In this document: positions 21,363-33,244 of the stretch, piece after piece | Layout of the letters: the number at the start of each line of letters is the position of its first letter | Position numbering within the stretch: position 1 is the stretch's first letter | Source of the DNA: Cloeon dipterum | Taxonomy: Eukaryota; Arthropoda; Insecta; Ephemeroptera; Baetidae | Length of the DNA: 64,000 nucleotides | Direction of reading: 5' to 3' | NCBI RefSeq assembly: GCF_949628265.1 | Contig: NC_088786.1 | Location: forward strand, 5,704,001 to 5,768,000 | Notes under the pieces: generated by a model | What the model was told of the DNA's origin: nothing | What the model saw: the letters and a program-made list of their open reading frames with translations, nothing else | Databases searched by the model: none | Made by a program: the position numbers and the translations under genes

Positions 21363-23716
21363 CCGACAGTTAAATTGAACTGGATCTGCATTGCCGTGGC
21401 AGCGTAACCGCCATGGCCGAAACAGTAATTTTCGGATTTTGGCCGACGATTTCGATAAAAATTGCTTCGCGAATTATTCCGCGAATAATTACACAAAAAT
21501 TAAGTGGATGTGGTGCGGAATTAAATTTTTTTTTTCCGACAGTTAAATTGAACTGGATCTGCATTGCCGTGGCAGCGTAACCGCCATGGCCGAAACAGTA
21601 ATTTTCGGTTTTTGGGCGAAATTTCCACATCAACTTGCTTCCCGAGTGATTCCTCAACTAACTTTACAAAAATTTTTAATGAAACAGTGAAATTTGAATT
21701 TTTTGAGCGACAATAGAAATTACACCATGCAACGCGACTAGGATCGCACTCAGCTTTATTTGGCGATCAAAGTGCTAAACTGGCAGCGGATCTGCATTGC
21801 CGTGGCAGCGTAACCGCCATGGCCGAAACAGTAATTTTCGGATTTTGGCCGACGATTTCGATAAAAATTGCTTCCCGAATTATTCCGCGAATAATTACAC
21901 AAAAATTAAGTGGATGTGGTGCGGAATTAAATTTTTTTTTCCGACAGTTAAATTGAACTGGATCTGCATTGCCGTGGCAGCGTAACCGCCATGGCCGAAA
22001 CAGTAATTTTCGGATTTTGGCCGACGATTTCGATAAAAATTGCTTCGCGAATTATTCCGCGAATAATTACACAAAAATTAAGTGGATGTGGTGCGGAATT
22101 AAATTTTTTTTTTCCGACAGTTAAATTGAACTGGATCTGCATTGCCGTGGCAGCGTAACCGCCATGGCCGAAACAGTAATTTTCGGTTTTTGGGCGAAAT
22201 TTCCACATCAACTTGCTTCCCGAGTGATTCCTCAACTAACTTTACAAAAATTTTTAATGAAACAGTGAAATTTGAATTTTTTGAGCGACAATAGAAATTA
22301 CACCATGCAACGCGACTAGGATCGCACTCAGCTTTATTTGGCGATCAAAGTGCTAAACTGGCAGCGGATCTGCATTGCCGTGGCAGCGTAACCGCCATGG
22401 CCGAAACAGTAATTTTCGGATTTTGGCCGACGATTTCGATAAAAATTGCTTCCCGAATTATTCCGCGAATAATTACACAAAAATTAAGTGGATGTGGTGC
22501 GGAATTAAATTTTTTTTTTCCGACAGTTAAATTGAACTGGATCTGCATTGCCGTGGCAGCGTAACCGCCATGGCCGAAACAGTAATTTTCGGATTTTGGC
22601 CGACGATTTCGATAAAAATTGCTTCGCGAATTATTCCGCGAATAATTACACAAAAATTAAGTGGATGTGGTGCGGAATTAAATTTTTTTTTTCCGACAGT
22701 TAAATTGAACTGGATCTGCATTGCCGTGGCAGCGTAACCGCCATGGCCGAAACAGTAATTTTCGGTTTTTGGGCGAAATTTCCACATCAACTTGCTTCCC
22801 GAGTGATTCCTCAACTAACTTTACAAAAATTTTTAATGAAACAGTGAAATTTGAATTTTTTGAGCGACAATAGAAATTACACCATGCAACGCGACTAGGA
22901 TCGCACTCAGCTTTATTTGGCGATCAAAGTGCTAAACTGGCAGCGGATCTGCATTGCCGTGGCAGCGTAACCGCCATGGCCGAAACAGTAATTTTCGGAT
23001 TTTGGCCGACGATTTCGATAAAAATTGCTTCCCGAATTATTCCGCGAATAATTACACAAAAATTAAGTGGATGTGGTGCGGAATTAAATTTTTTTTTTCC
23101 GACAGTTAAATTGAACTGGATCTGCATTGCCGTGGCAGCGTAACCGCCATGGCCGAAACAGTAATTTTCGGATTTTGGCCGACGATTTCGATAAAAATTG
23201 CTTCGCGAATTATTCCGCGAATAATTACACAAAAATTAAGTGGATGTGGTGCGGAATTAAATTTTTTTTTCCGACAGTTAAATTGAACTGGATCTGCATT
23301 GCCGTGGCAGCGTAACCGCCATGGCCGAAACAGTAATTTTCGGTTTTTGGGCGAAATTTCCACATCAACTTGCTTCCCGAGTGATTCCTCAACTAACTTT
23401 ACAAAAATTTTTAATGAAACAGTGAAATTTGAATTTTTTGAGCGACATTAGAAATTACACCATGCAACGCGACTAGGATCGCACTCAGCTTTATTTGGCG
23501 ATCAAAGTGCTAAACTGGCAGCGGATCTGCATTGCCGTGGCAGCGTAACCGCCATGGCCGAAACAGTAATTTTCGGATTTTGGCCGACGATTTCGATAAA
23601 AATTGCTTCCCGAATTATTCCGCGAATAATTACACAAAAATTAAGTGGATGTGGTGCGGAATTAAATTTTTTTTTCCGACAGTTAAATTGAACTGGATCT
23701 GCATTGCCGTGGCAGT
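21363..23716. repeat. Satellite block with 579-bp higher-order repeat
   Basis: About 13 monomers share the core GATCTGCATTGCCGTGGCAG followed by CGTAACCGCCATGGCCGAAA. Monomers of about 170, 174 and 235 bp alternate, so the full pattern repeats every 579 bp almost identically (compare 21787, 22366, 22945). The high identity indicates recent homogenisation. It fills the gap between the second BEN-like gene and the methyltransferase gene. The small frames it generates on both strands are repeat artefacts. Confidence 0.93.
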
Positions 23717-23914
23717 TGATCTGCAAGCCCAAACGGTTACTGCAGTGGGCGTGGAGTGCATCTGCAAAATCTCATGAATCACTTTCAGCAACTCTGCTCA
23801 ACCTTCCAATTTTGGACTTTTACTGCAATTCTCCAAGGCTGTCCTTCGTGCTTACACTAATTCTGCGCATAAATTGCTTCAAGTGACACACTGTTGCCAC
23901 GCAATTTCTCAAAA

Positions 23915-26723
23915 ATGCGGCCACTTGGATCATATGCCCAATTTGGCAATCAGTTCTGCAAAATTGTCAGTGCAGAGGAAGATCAGGCATTCAGGTCCCC
24001 GGCAATTTACCACATCACAGTGCTCGAGTGAGTCTTTTCGAACGAACCATTACAATATCTCGCAGCTCTAATTTATTCCCATAGGCGAGTTGCTAAGACT
24101 CTCATCCAGAACGGACCGCCAAATGAGTTGGTCCAAATTAAAGGATGCCATTACGTGGAAGACAGGGCCCTCCGTGATACTATTCGAGTTCTACCATCCA
24201 TGCAGGAGGCTTCTACAGATGCTTCATATTTCTGCAGACTCTAGTACTTATAATACACTTAAACAACAAGTTTTGCCTAATTAGCGATTAAACACTCGTG
24301 CAGTTTTGATGGATCCTCGTTCCTACCAACAATGATTTTCAACGAACAAGACAAGTGGTGCCCTTGCAGGTATTCAAGCAAACGAAAGATGCTGGCGCAC
24401 GTCACAACGGACGGATTGAATGGCCTAACTTCTGTAACACATCATTTTAATATTCAAAAGGCCAACAAAAACTCTATCAAATGTTTCATTATGGTGTCAC
24501 AGGTGCGGTTCGGCTCGTCCGTTGCTATTGAGAAGGGGACATGCTTAGCCACAACACTCAAATCAGAGCAATTGCCAGAAGTGCCTGGACAAAAATTACT
24601 CCGCGTTGTCCGCGTTGACAAAATCAAGGTCAAAAAAACCGGTGACAAAAAATCAGACCAGGTACTCGCTGCATCAAAGATTCGGTTGGCTGTCACTTGC
24701 TTTGTCAGACCTCCTGAGACCAACAGTTGTTCGCAAGAATCGCCTGCAAATCTTCTACACTTGTCTTCATACAGTGAATATACTCATTTAACAAAACCCT
24801 CCGCTTTTTTTAAAACCATCTTCACTACCATTCACAGAAACTGAAATTTCTGGTGCACTTTTCGTCGCGGTCGTTAACGTCTCGTTCCATAACACACTGG
24901 AAGTGAAGTACACAACCGACATCGATCAATACGGAACGGCCACATACATCTGCAACAGTCTCCTAGACATGCAAACCAACCAAGTTGTATTGCCTGCTTC
25001 CATCCCAAAATTAGTAATTGAATTCATTTATGCTAACAGCTTTCGATGCTTGATGGCTCCCTTGCTTCAACAAAGAGTGTTACTCCGTCACTCGAATCAA
25101 ATCCACTCCGATGCCTAGATCTGTTCTGCGGCTGCGGAGGATTATCCCTAGGGTTGGAGATGAGCCACCTGACAACCTGCCTTTGGGCAGTTGACGCAGA
25201 CCCTACAGCGTGCAAATCCTTCGCTGCCAACTTCAGACAAGCAACAGTGTACCAAAGTTCAGCCATTGACTGGTTGAAAGAACTAAAAACGGTAACTTGT
25301 TCGAGCACAACACCAAGGAAGATTAATACTCCTAAATCCAAAATAGGGAGCATTGTTCACAAAAAAGGGACAGAAGCTGCCACAAACCGGCGAGGTGGAA
25401 ATGATTATTGGAGGACCGCCGTGCCAAGGATTCTCCAAATTAAATAGATTCAAAAACAACAACACCTCAGTCACAAACGTAACTACTTAGAATTCACTAA
25501 AATCAACTTTCCATTGTTTCTTTCATGCCATTCTTCAGAAATCACAAGTTCCAGTGTTTCTGGAAATCGTCGCCTACTTCAGGCCTAAGTGCTTCTTGAT
25601 GGAAAATGTCAAATCCTTCATCACAGAGGATGGTGGAAAACACTTTCTGGCAGCGCTGCAGGCAACCAAAGACTTGGGTTATTATTTCAACTTCAATGTC
25701 TTACAGGCTGCTGATTTCGGCGCACCTCAACAACGCCCTAGGTTGTCCTCTCCAAAACTTCACTAATCCCACTAACAACATTTCCCAATCTGCTAGGTTC
25801 TTCCTGTTTGGCACCCTCGACAGCAGACGGCTGGCTGCAGCACCAATAAGCACCCATTACTCTGGTCTGGAAGTCACAAGTGTCAAAGCAGCCAGTCATA
25901 CTCTGGTACCAATTCATGCTTTCCACCACTGCCTAATTCGTAGCTTCCTTCCCCCTACAGTCATTCACGGACAAACAGGAAGCTTACTTTCAAAAAGTTA
26001 CTGTGCACCACGCCATTGCTGATTTGCCAGATGTTGAGCCACAAGAGAGCGGCAACAAAATCAGCTACAACTCAATCAACTCAACTTTCCAATTCAAAGT
26101 GAGTATAACAATCATTTCAATCCGAAACTATTAATAACATTTCTTCACAGATGAGGAATGGCAGTGACACTTTGCGATTGCATAAGCTCCCCACGTCACT
26201 GAATCCAGATGACCAAAAAAGGATCACAATGATCCCGCCAGGGTCAGACTGGCGATGCCTACCTCAGTCAGAACACGAGGAATGCTTCAAAACGTTTGCG
26301 CTAACTTCGCTTAAAATTTATTTAAAATTAATCTTCCTCTTCTCTACTTCCATTAGAGGCATGCCCCTTGCACCTAAGTCACTGGTAAAGTCCTCTCGCT
26401 CTAATGGTGACTGGAAAGGAGCTTATGGCAGACTGCGATGGTCCGACCTCTTCATGACAGTTTTAACAAGACCAACCCTTGCTTCTAAGACTGGGACAAT
26501 CATCCATCCTATCTACAATAGAACCCTGACAATACGAGAGTTTGCACGAGCACAGACCTTTCCAGACAACTTCAAATTCAAAGGGACCATAGCTCAAGTT
26601 CAGCGACAGGTAGCCTATCTAAGTCATTAAAGCCCTTTGATAATTAATAATATTGCTCTACAGATTGGAAACGCGGTACCCCCCCTTCTGGCTGAATCAC
26701 TCGGACGTGCATTCAAAATCTAA
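23915..26723 (+). CDS. DNMT1-type DNA (cytosine-5) methyltransferase with BAH-like regions, 13 exons, about 693 aa
   Basis: Inferred exons are 23915-24027, 24085-24243, 24304-24433, 24503-24773, 24838-24983, 25040-25291, 25374-25478, 25539-25741, 25797-25905, 25961-26098, 26151-26293, 26357-26609 and 26664-26723. They total 694 codons. Catalytic motifs are intact: DLFCGCGG (SAM binding, about residue 300), GGPPCQGFS with the nucleophile Cys at about 374, ENV (about 414), QQRPR, and the C-terminal [24 protein letters not shown] and [10 protein letters not shown] match DNMT1 rather than DNMT3. Upstream, divergent BAH-like regions surround a WCPC motif like the one between the DNMT1 BAH domains. 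No RFTS or CXXC domain fits, because the satellite begins just upstream. The first exon and the 24983/25040 junction are uncertain. AATAAA lies at 26773. All catalytic exons are open, so this copy looks functional. Confidence 0.88.
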
Positions 26724-26861
26724 CAAAACGTACGCCTCATTCTCCTCTTTCATAACAACACGAGTCATATTCAATAAAATTTTTACTTCATAACTGTGTA
26801 TTTATTTCCATTCATTACATTCCATTCCTGCACAGTCCCTCCAATGGCTGCCACCAGCATG

Positions 26862-29800
26862 AAGACCGAAGCATGGCCGGCGAGCAGGGCGCCCAGGGCA
26901 ACCGCCTCTCACTGCAGCATGCCCCAGAGGTGCTCCAGCCTTGGCACGGCTGCTGGCGGGGCGTCTCAGACTGCCTGCTGCACCTCTCGTGCCACCGTCT
27001 GGACTCTCACATGCCTGAAATCAAAGTGAATCAGTCACAGCGCACAAAAAACACAACATGGCGCAATAAGGAAGGCCACAGCTGAATGCCAAACACATAT
27101 TGCACATGTAAAACAGTTTTCACTCACCCCACACGCAGACAACTCCTTCGCCACCCAGCTCGGTCGCCAACCACTCTCCAACTGCCAGCTTCGAGGTGTT
27201 TGGCGGCTAGCAGGGCGCCCAGGGCAACCGCCTCTCACTGCAGCATGCCCCAGAGGTGCTCCTGGGGACTCCCAGCCTTGGCAAGGCTGCTGGCGGGGCG
27301 TCTCAGACTGCCTGCTGCACCTCTCGTGCCACCGTCTGGACTCTCACATGCCTGAAATCAAAGTGAATCAGTCACAGCGCACAAAAAACACAACATGGCG
27401 CAATAAGGAAGGCCACAGCTGAATGCCAAACACATATTGCACATGCAAAACAGTTTTCACTCACCCCAACACGCAGACAACTCCTTCGCCACCCAGCTCG
27501 GTCGCCAACCACTCTCCAACTGCCAGCTTCGAAGTGTTTGGCGGCTAGCAGGGCGCCCAGGGCAACCGCCTCTCACTGCAGCATGCCCCAGAGGTGCTCC
27601 AGCCTTGGCACGGCTGCTGGCGGGACGTCTCAGACTGACTGCTGCACCTCTCGTGCCACCGTCTGGACTCAGACATGCCTGAAATCAAAGTGAATCAGTC
27701 ACAGCGCACAAAAAACACAACATGGCGCAATAAGGAAGGCCACAGCTGAATGCCAAACACATATTGCACATGTAAAACAGTTTTCACTCACCCCAACACG
27801 CAGACAACTCCTTCGCCACCCAGCTCGGTCGCCAACCACTCTCCAACTGCCAGCTTCGAAGTGTTTGGCGGCTAGCAGGGCGCCCAGGGCAACCGCCTCT
27901 CACTGCAGCATGCCCCAGAGGTGCTCCAGCCTTGGCACGGCTGCTGGCGGGACGTCTCAGACTGACTGCTGCACCTCTCGTGCCACCGTCTGGACTCTCA
28001 CATGCCTGAAATCAAAGTGAATCAGTCACAGCGCACAAAAAACACAACATGGCGCAATAAGGAAGGCCACAGCTGAATGCCAAACACATTTTGCACATGC
28101 AAAACAGTTTTCACTCACCCCACACGCAGACAACTCCGTCGCCACCCAGCTCGGTCGCCAACCACTCTCCAACTGCCAGCTTCGAGGTGTTTGGCGGCTA
28201 GCAGGGCGCCCAGGGCAACCGCCTCTCACTGCAGCATGCCCCAGAGGTGCTCCTGGGGACTCCCAGCCTTGGCAAGGCTGCTGGCGGGGCGTCTCAGACT
28301 GCCTGCTGCACCTCTCGTGCCACCGTCTGGACTCTCACATGCCTGAAATCAAAGTGAATCAGTCACAGCGCACAAAAAACACAACATGGCGCAATAAGGA
28401 AGGCCACAGCTGAATGCCAAACACATATTGCACATGTAAAACAGTTTTCACTCACCCCAACACGCAGACAACTCCTTCGCCACCCAGCTCGGTCGCCAAC
28501 CACTCTCCAACTGCCAGCTTCGAAGTGTTTGGCGGCTAGCAGGGCGCCCAGGGCAACCGCCTCTCACTGCAGCATGCCCCAGAGGTGCTCCAGCCTTGGC
28601 ACGGCTGCTGGCGGGACGTCTCAGACTGACTGCTGCACCTCTCGTGCCACCGTCTGGACTCAGACATGCCTGAAATCAAAGTGAATCAGTCACAGCGCAC
28701 AAAAAACACAACATGGCGCAATAAGGAAGGCCACAGCTGAATGCCAAACACATATTGCACATGTAAAACAGTTTTCACTCACCCCAACACGCAGACAACT
28801 CCTTCGCCACCCAGCTCGGTCGCCAACCACTCTCCAACTGCCAGCTTCGAAGTGTTTGGCGGCTAGCAGGGCGCCCAGGGCAACCGCCTCTCACTGCAGC
28901 ATGCCCCAGAGGTGCTCCTGGGGACTCCCAGCCTTGGCACGGCTGCTGGCGGGACGTCTCAGACTGACTGCTGCACCTCTCGTGCCACCGTCTGGACTCT
29001 CACATGCCTGAAATCAAAGTGAATCAGTCACAGCGCACAAAAAACACAACATGGCGCAATAAGGAAGGCCACAGCTGAATGCCAAACACATATTGCACAT
29101 GTAAAACAGTTTTCACTCACCCCACACGCAGACAACTCCTTCGCCACCCAGCTCGGTCGCCAACCACTCTCCAACTGCCAGCTTCGAGGTGTTTGGCGGC
29201 TAGCAGGGCGCCCAGGGCAACCGCCTCTCACTGCAGCATGCCCCAGAGGTGCTCCTGGGGACTCCCAGCCTTGGCAAGGCTGCTGGCGGGGCGTCTCAGA
29301 CTGACTGCTGCACCTCTCGTGCCACCGTCTGGACTCTCACATGCCTGAAATCAAAGTGAATCAGTCACAGCGCACAAAAAACACAACATGGCGCAATAAG
29401 GAAGGCCACAGCTGAATGCCAAACACATATTGCACATGCAAAACAGTTTTCACTCACCCCACACGCAGACAACTCCGTCGCCACCCAGCTCGGTCGCCAA
29501 CCACTCTCCAACTGCCAGCTTCGAGGTGTTTGGCGGCTAGCAGGGCGCCCAGGGCAACCGCCTCTCACTGCAGCATGCCCCAGAGGTGCTCCTGGGGACT
29601 CCCAGCCTTGGCAAGGCTGCTGGCGGGGCGTCTCAGACTGACTGCTGCACCTCTCGTGCCACCGTCTGGACTCTCACATGCCTGAAATCAAAGTGAATCA
29701 GTCACAGCGCACAAAAAACACAACATGGCGCAATAAGGAAGGCCACAGCTGAATGCCAAACACATTTTGCACATGCAAAACAGTTTTCACTCACCCCACA

Positions 29801-30690
29801 CGCAGACAACTCCGTCGCCACCCAGCTCGGTCGCCAACCACTCTCCAACTGCCAGCTTCGAGGTGTTTGGCGGCTAGCAGGGCGCCCAGGGCAACCGCCT
29901 CTCACTGCAGCATGCCCCAGAGGTGCTCCTGGGGACTCCCAGCCTTGGCAAGGCTGCTGGCGGGGCGTCTCAGACTGCCTGCTGCACCTCTCGTGCCACC
30001 GTCTGGACTCTCACATGCCTGAAATCAAAGTGAATCAGTCACAGCGCACAAAAAACACAACATGGCGCAATAAGGAAGGCCACAGCTGAATGCCAAACAC
30101 ATATTGCACATGTAAAACAGTTTTCACTCACCCCAACACGCAGACAACTCCTTCGCCACCCAGCTCGGTCGCCAACCACTCTCCAACTGCCAGCTTCGAA
30201 GTGTTTGGCGGCTAGCAGGGCGCCCAGGGCAACCGCCTCTCACTGCAGCATGCCCCAGAGGTGCTCCAGCCTTGGCACGGCTGCTGGCGGGACGTCTCAG
30301 ACTGACTGCTGCACCTCTCGTGCCACCGTCTGGACTCAGACATGCCTGAAATCAAAGTGAATCAGTCACAGCGCACAAAAAACACAACATGGCGCAATAA
30401 GGAAGGCCACAGCTGAATGCCAAACACATATTGCACATGTAAAACAGTTTTCACTCACCCCAACACGCAGACAACTCCTTCGCCACCCAGCTCGGTCGCC
30501 AACCACTCTCCAACTGCCAGCTTCGAAGTGTTTGGCGGCTAGCAGGGCGCCCAGGGCAACCGCCTCTCACTGCAGCATGCCCCAGAGGTGCTCCTGGGGA
30601 CTCCCAGCCTTGGCACGGCTGCTGGCGGGGCGTCTCAGACTGACTGCTGCACCTCTCGTGCCGCCGTCTGGACTCTCACATGCCTGAAAA
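26862..30690 (-). repeat. Right subterminal tandem array, about 12 units, inverted relative to the left array
   Basis: The units are the same 326/337-bp sequence as at 5145-9368 in reverse orientation. Boundaries are recognised by CCTGAAATCAAAGTGAATCA, the complement of the acceptor region. Some units share the 11-base insertion. Others form a distinct variant with CCCCAACACGC and TTCGAAGTG. The last full unit decays at 30,690 and a worn unit continues to about 30,900. It begins only about 140 bases after the methyltransferase stop. It makes the element's two ends subterminal inverted repeats several kilobases long. Confidence 0.92.
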
Positions 30691-31374
30691 CAAAGTTAAT
30701 CAGTCACTGTCCATAAAATACATGATATAGCGCAATAAGGAAGGCCAAAAATCAATGCCTTACACATATTTCAATTTTAAAACTGTTTCCACTCACCCCG
30801 CCACGCAGCCAACTCCGTCCTCACCCAGCTCGGTCCCCTAACACTCTCCAACTGCCAAGTTAGCGGTGCTTGGCAGCAAGCAGGGCGCCCAGGGCATACA
30901 CCTGGCCCTGCTGCATGCAACGCTGGGCGCCTACGGGGACTTAAAACTTTGCCCGCGGCATAAATTCAGGGCATAAACTCAGACAACAATGGCGGCGACT
31001 TTTAGAAAAGCACTCATGGCACAATCACAAATGATGTCAAGGCGCATGCGCCAGATGGTCTGTAATCACTACCGCGCAGCGCTCACAACACCACTGGTGC
31101 TGCCACCTTCCCATACCACACTCGAAAAACCGGTTGTTTTGGCACCATCCCCACCCATTTACAACCGTCCAGCTTGGATGACGCCCATCACCTTGATAAT
31201 GCCAACCTCTGAAATTCGTCAACTTTGACCATTTTTTTCACCCCCAACCCCAACCCCAAAAAATCCAAAAAAATATTTTTTAACACCCCCCCAACCGCAT
31301 TGACGCCCACAGCAAGTATGAAGCGAATTCATTACTATCATTTTTGTAAACAAAACAATAAAAATATTCAGAAG
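30691..31374. other. Right subterminal region
   Basis: It begins with a degenerate array unit (to about 30,900), then unique sequence with a 79-codon frame at 30,989-31,228 that I do not recognise. A run of A/C-rich sequence follows (about 31,240-31,310). No gene is supported. Confidence 0.5.
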
Positions 31375-31389
31375 GATGCCATAAGTGAC
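31375..31389 (-). repeat. Right terminal copy of the 15-bp motif
   Basis: GATGCCATAAGTGAC is the exact inverse of the innermost left copy (3972-3986). It lies 14 bases inside the right border defined by the empty site. Confidence 0.85.
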
Positions 31390-31403
31390 GCTATTCTGTT
31401 TAT

Positions 31404-33049
31404 AGAGGACAATTAAATATTTTTACTATTCGTTATCGATATTTAATATTAAATGAAGGGATGTGATGGCAAAAATCATATAAAATCTCCTCAATTTCCA
31501 ATTTTAATTTGTGTTTAATCCTAATACTTTTATAATTAATAAAATGGTAAAAATTTGATTAATAAAATCAAGAAAAAAAATTAATACTTATTTACAATCA
31601 GTATCACATGAACATTTAAATCTTTTATTTACAATTTATCAAAATTTATCATAGACACAAGGGCTGTAAAAAGCAAATAGATATTTGGGAGTATGAAGAG
31701 GGTTGGAATGATGAAGACCGATTAATTCAGATTGACGAATTTGGTTGGTGGATTAGTTTACAGTTGGAAATCCGATCGGATGCTTAATAAAATACCAGAA
31801 CTGAAATTGTTTTACAATAATAAGTGATAAATTCTTTTGCTAACTGACGGTTGGACTTTGAATCGGGTTCTGCACTATTAAACGAATCACGTCAGCACCG
31901 TGTGGCTGACGGACGAAAACTGAATTCTTATTTTAAAATCATCTTTCTGCTGTTAAACAATAATGCAAAATTACAATAATTCAAACCGCCGACAATTGTT
32001 GGCTTCCAACAAAAAGCAGGACCGCGTTGTTGTACCGCTAGTCCGCTACAGATATATCCAACTTGGAAGCGCTCTGCTGCATGCGTTCAAGTCACCTCAA
32101 AGAAGTCTACTTTTTACCCTTATTTAAAAAGATTTTCATAAACTTTTTATTTGGTATTTTTGAAAAAATTTACCATCCACCAAATTGAATTTACAGAGTG
32201 GTCTATATTCGTAAAATCTTATGTGAACATTTATTCTCTAATAATTATAATATTTTATTAACTCTATCAATTGTAGAGTCGGGTTCTTTCCTCACTTTAA
32301 AAGAAAATTAAAATACACTTAGTAAATGGTGACATTGGTTTATACGCAAGAAGGCTGCCGGTCGGTTTATTCAATATGCTTTGTACAGTCACTGGCACAA
32401 AATAGACCCCAATAAATTTGTGGCAAGTTGGAAACTCTGAGGTGGGCGCATAGACATTAGTGCACTGACCTAAAGCAAAGACCGACCAGGGTGCATTCTT
32501 CCCACAGCAGGACAGCTGAAGCAACGCTTTTGTGCTTTTTGTTCTCGGCAAAGCGAATGCCTTGGTTGGGGCGAATGCACGGAGTGGATCGAAAGAGAAG
32601 GGAGAGGGAAGATTTTAGGCAATTTTTCCTCCCTCGCTCTCAATATTTTCGTCATCGTCAGTCTCACGGTAGCCGGTAGGCAAGCAAAAGAAAACACCAT
32701 ATACCCGCTGCATAATATCTCCCGCGTGACTCCCTCAACGCTCACTTACAACCTTGGTAGGTTTTTATCTGAGTTTATTTGATATTTTCCCTTCATCTCA
32801 TGCATCGCTCATGACTAAAGGGGGCGGATTACGGCACTGTTTTTTTAACTTGATACACTGTAAAATGCTAGCCTTAGCCCAGCGTTGTCATTTTCTTTCA
32901 AGGTTGCGTTGCCGTAATCCACACCAAGCTGCGAATGTTAAAAGATTGGCTAAAAATCCTCTCACGTGGGGGACGGTTGTGTCCTCCAAACACCGTATGA
33001 AGGACAAGTGCTAAAGGAGGTTTGCGCGGATTGTCTAACTCACACGTTA
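31404..33049. repeat. Dispersed host repeat, part right of the giant insertion
   Basis: It begins with the second AGAG and matches 54,626-55,879 at high identity. Relative to that copy it has about 360 extra bases between roughly 31,690 and 32,050 (bordered by AGATAT-like sequence, so probably another small insertion) and a short replacement near 32,160. It contains the inverted motif family also seen at 2468-2557. No open gene is evident. Confidence 0.85.
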
Positions 33050-33244
33050 ATCGAAATAAGAACGTGATCTCGGGATAGATACGAAACTGCTCCTATTTGT
33101 TGACACTCAGGGGTTTATTTACTAGAGTCTTGCTGTCTTCGCTGTTTTCTTTTTGAGTGCACGGAAGGGCGCATTAAACATAAAAGGGGGGCTACAAAGT
33201 TGCACTGCATTGCGATTAAAAGTATTCGTTGCATTTTATAGGAA

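Larger units (their letters stand above)
3849..31403. mobile_element. Giant mobile element with tyrosine recombinase, helicase, two BEN-like proteins and DNMT1-like methyltransferase
   Basis: The limits come from comparison with the unoccupied repeat copy at 54,369-55,879. Left flank ...CAAGAG and right flank AGAGGACAATTAAAT join without a gap at 54,626-54,629, so AGAG is repeated on both sides of 27,555 inserted bases. Inverted copies of GTCACTTATRGCATC lie near each end (3861-3986 and 31375-31389). Further in, two long tandem arrays of one repeat unit face each other. Five spliced genes lie inside, none of them a polymerase, protease or capsid gene. The element is richer in G+C and CpG than its flanks. 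The 4-bp direct repeat and the encoded tyrosine recombinase fit a Crypton-type crossover better than a cut-and-paste transposase, although the terminal inverted motif is unusual for that class. In size and gene cargo it recalls fungal Starships, but that is an analogy and not a demonstrated relationship. Confidence 0.87.

Noticed and set aside
21370-23732. 95-102-codon frames in the satellite
   Set aside because: They repeat with the 579-bp period and have no coding character.
3849-31403. Interpretation as a Maverick/Polinton or integrated DNA virus
   Set aside because: No protein-primed polymerase, DDE-type integrase, protease, packaging ATPase or capsid gene is visible, and all genes have several introns.
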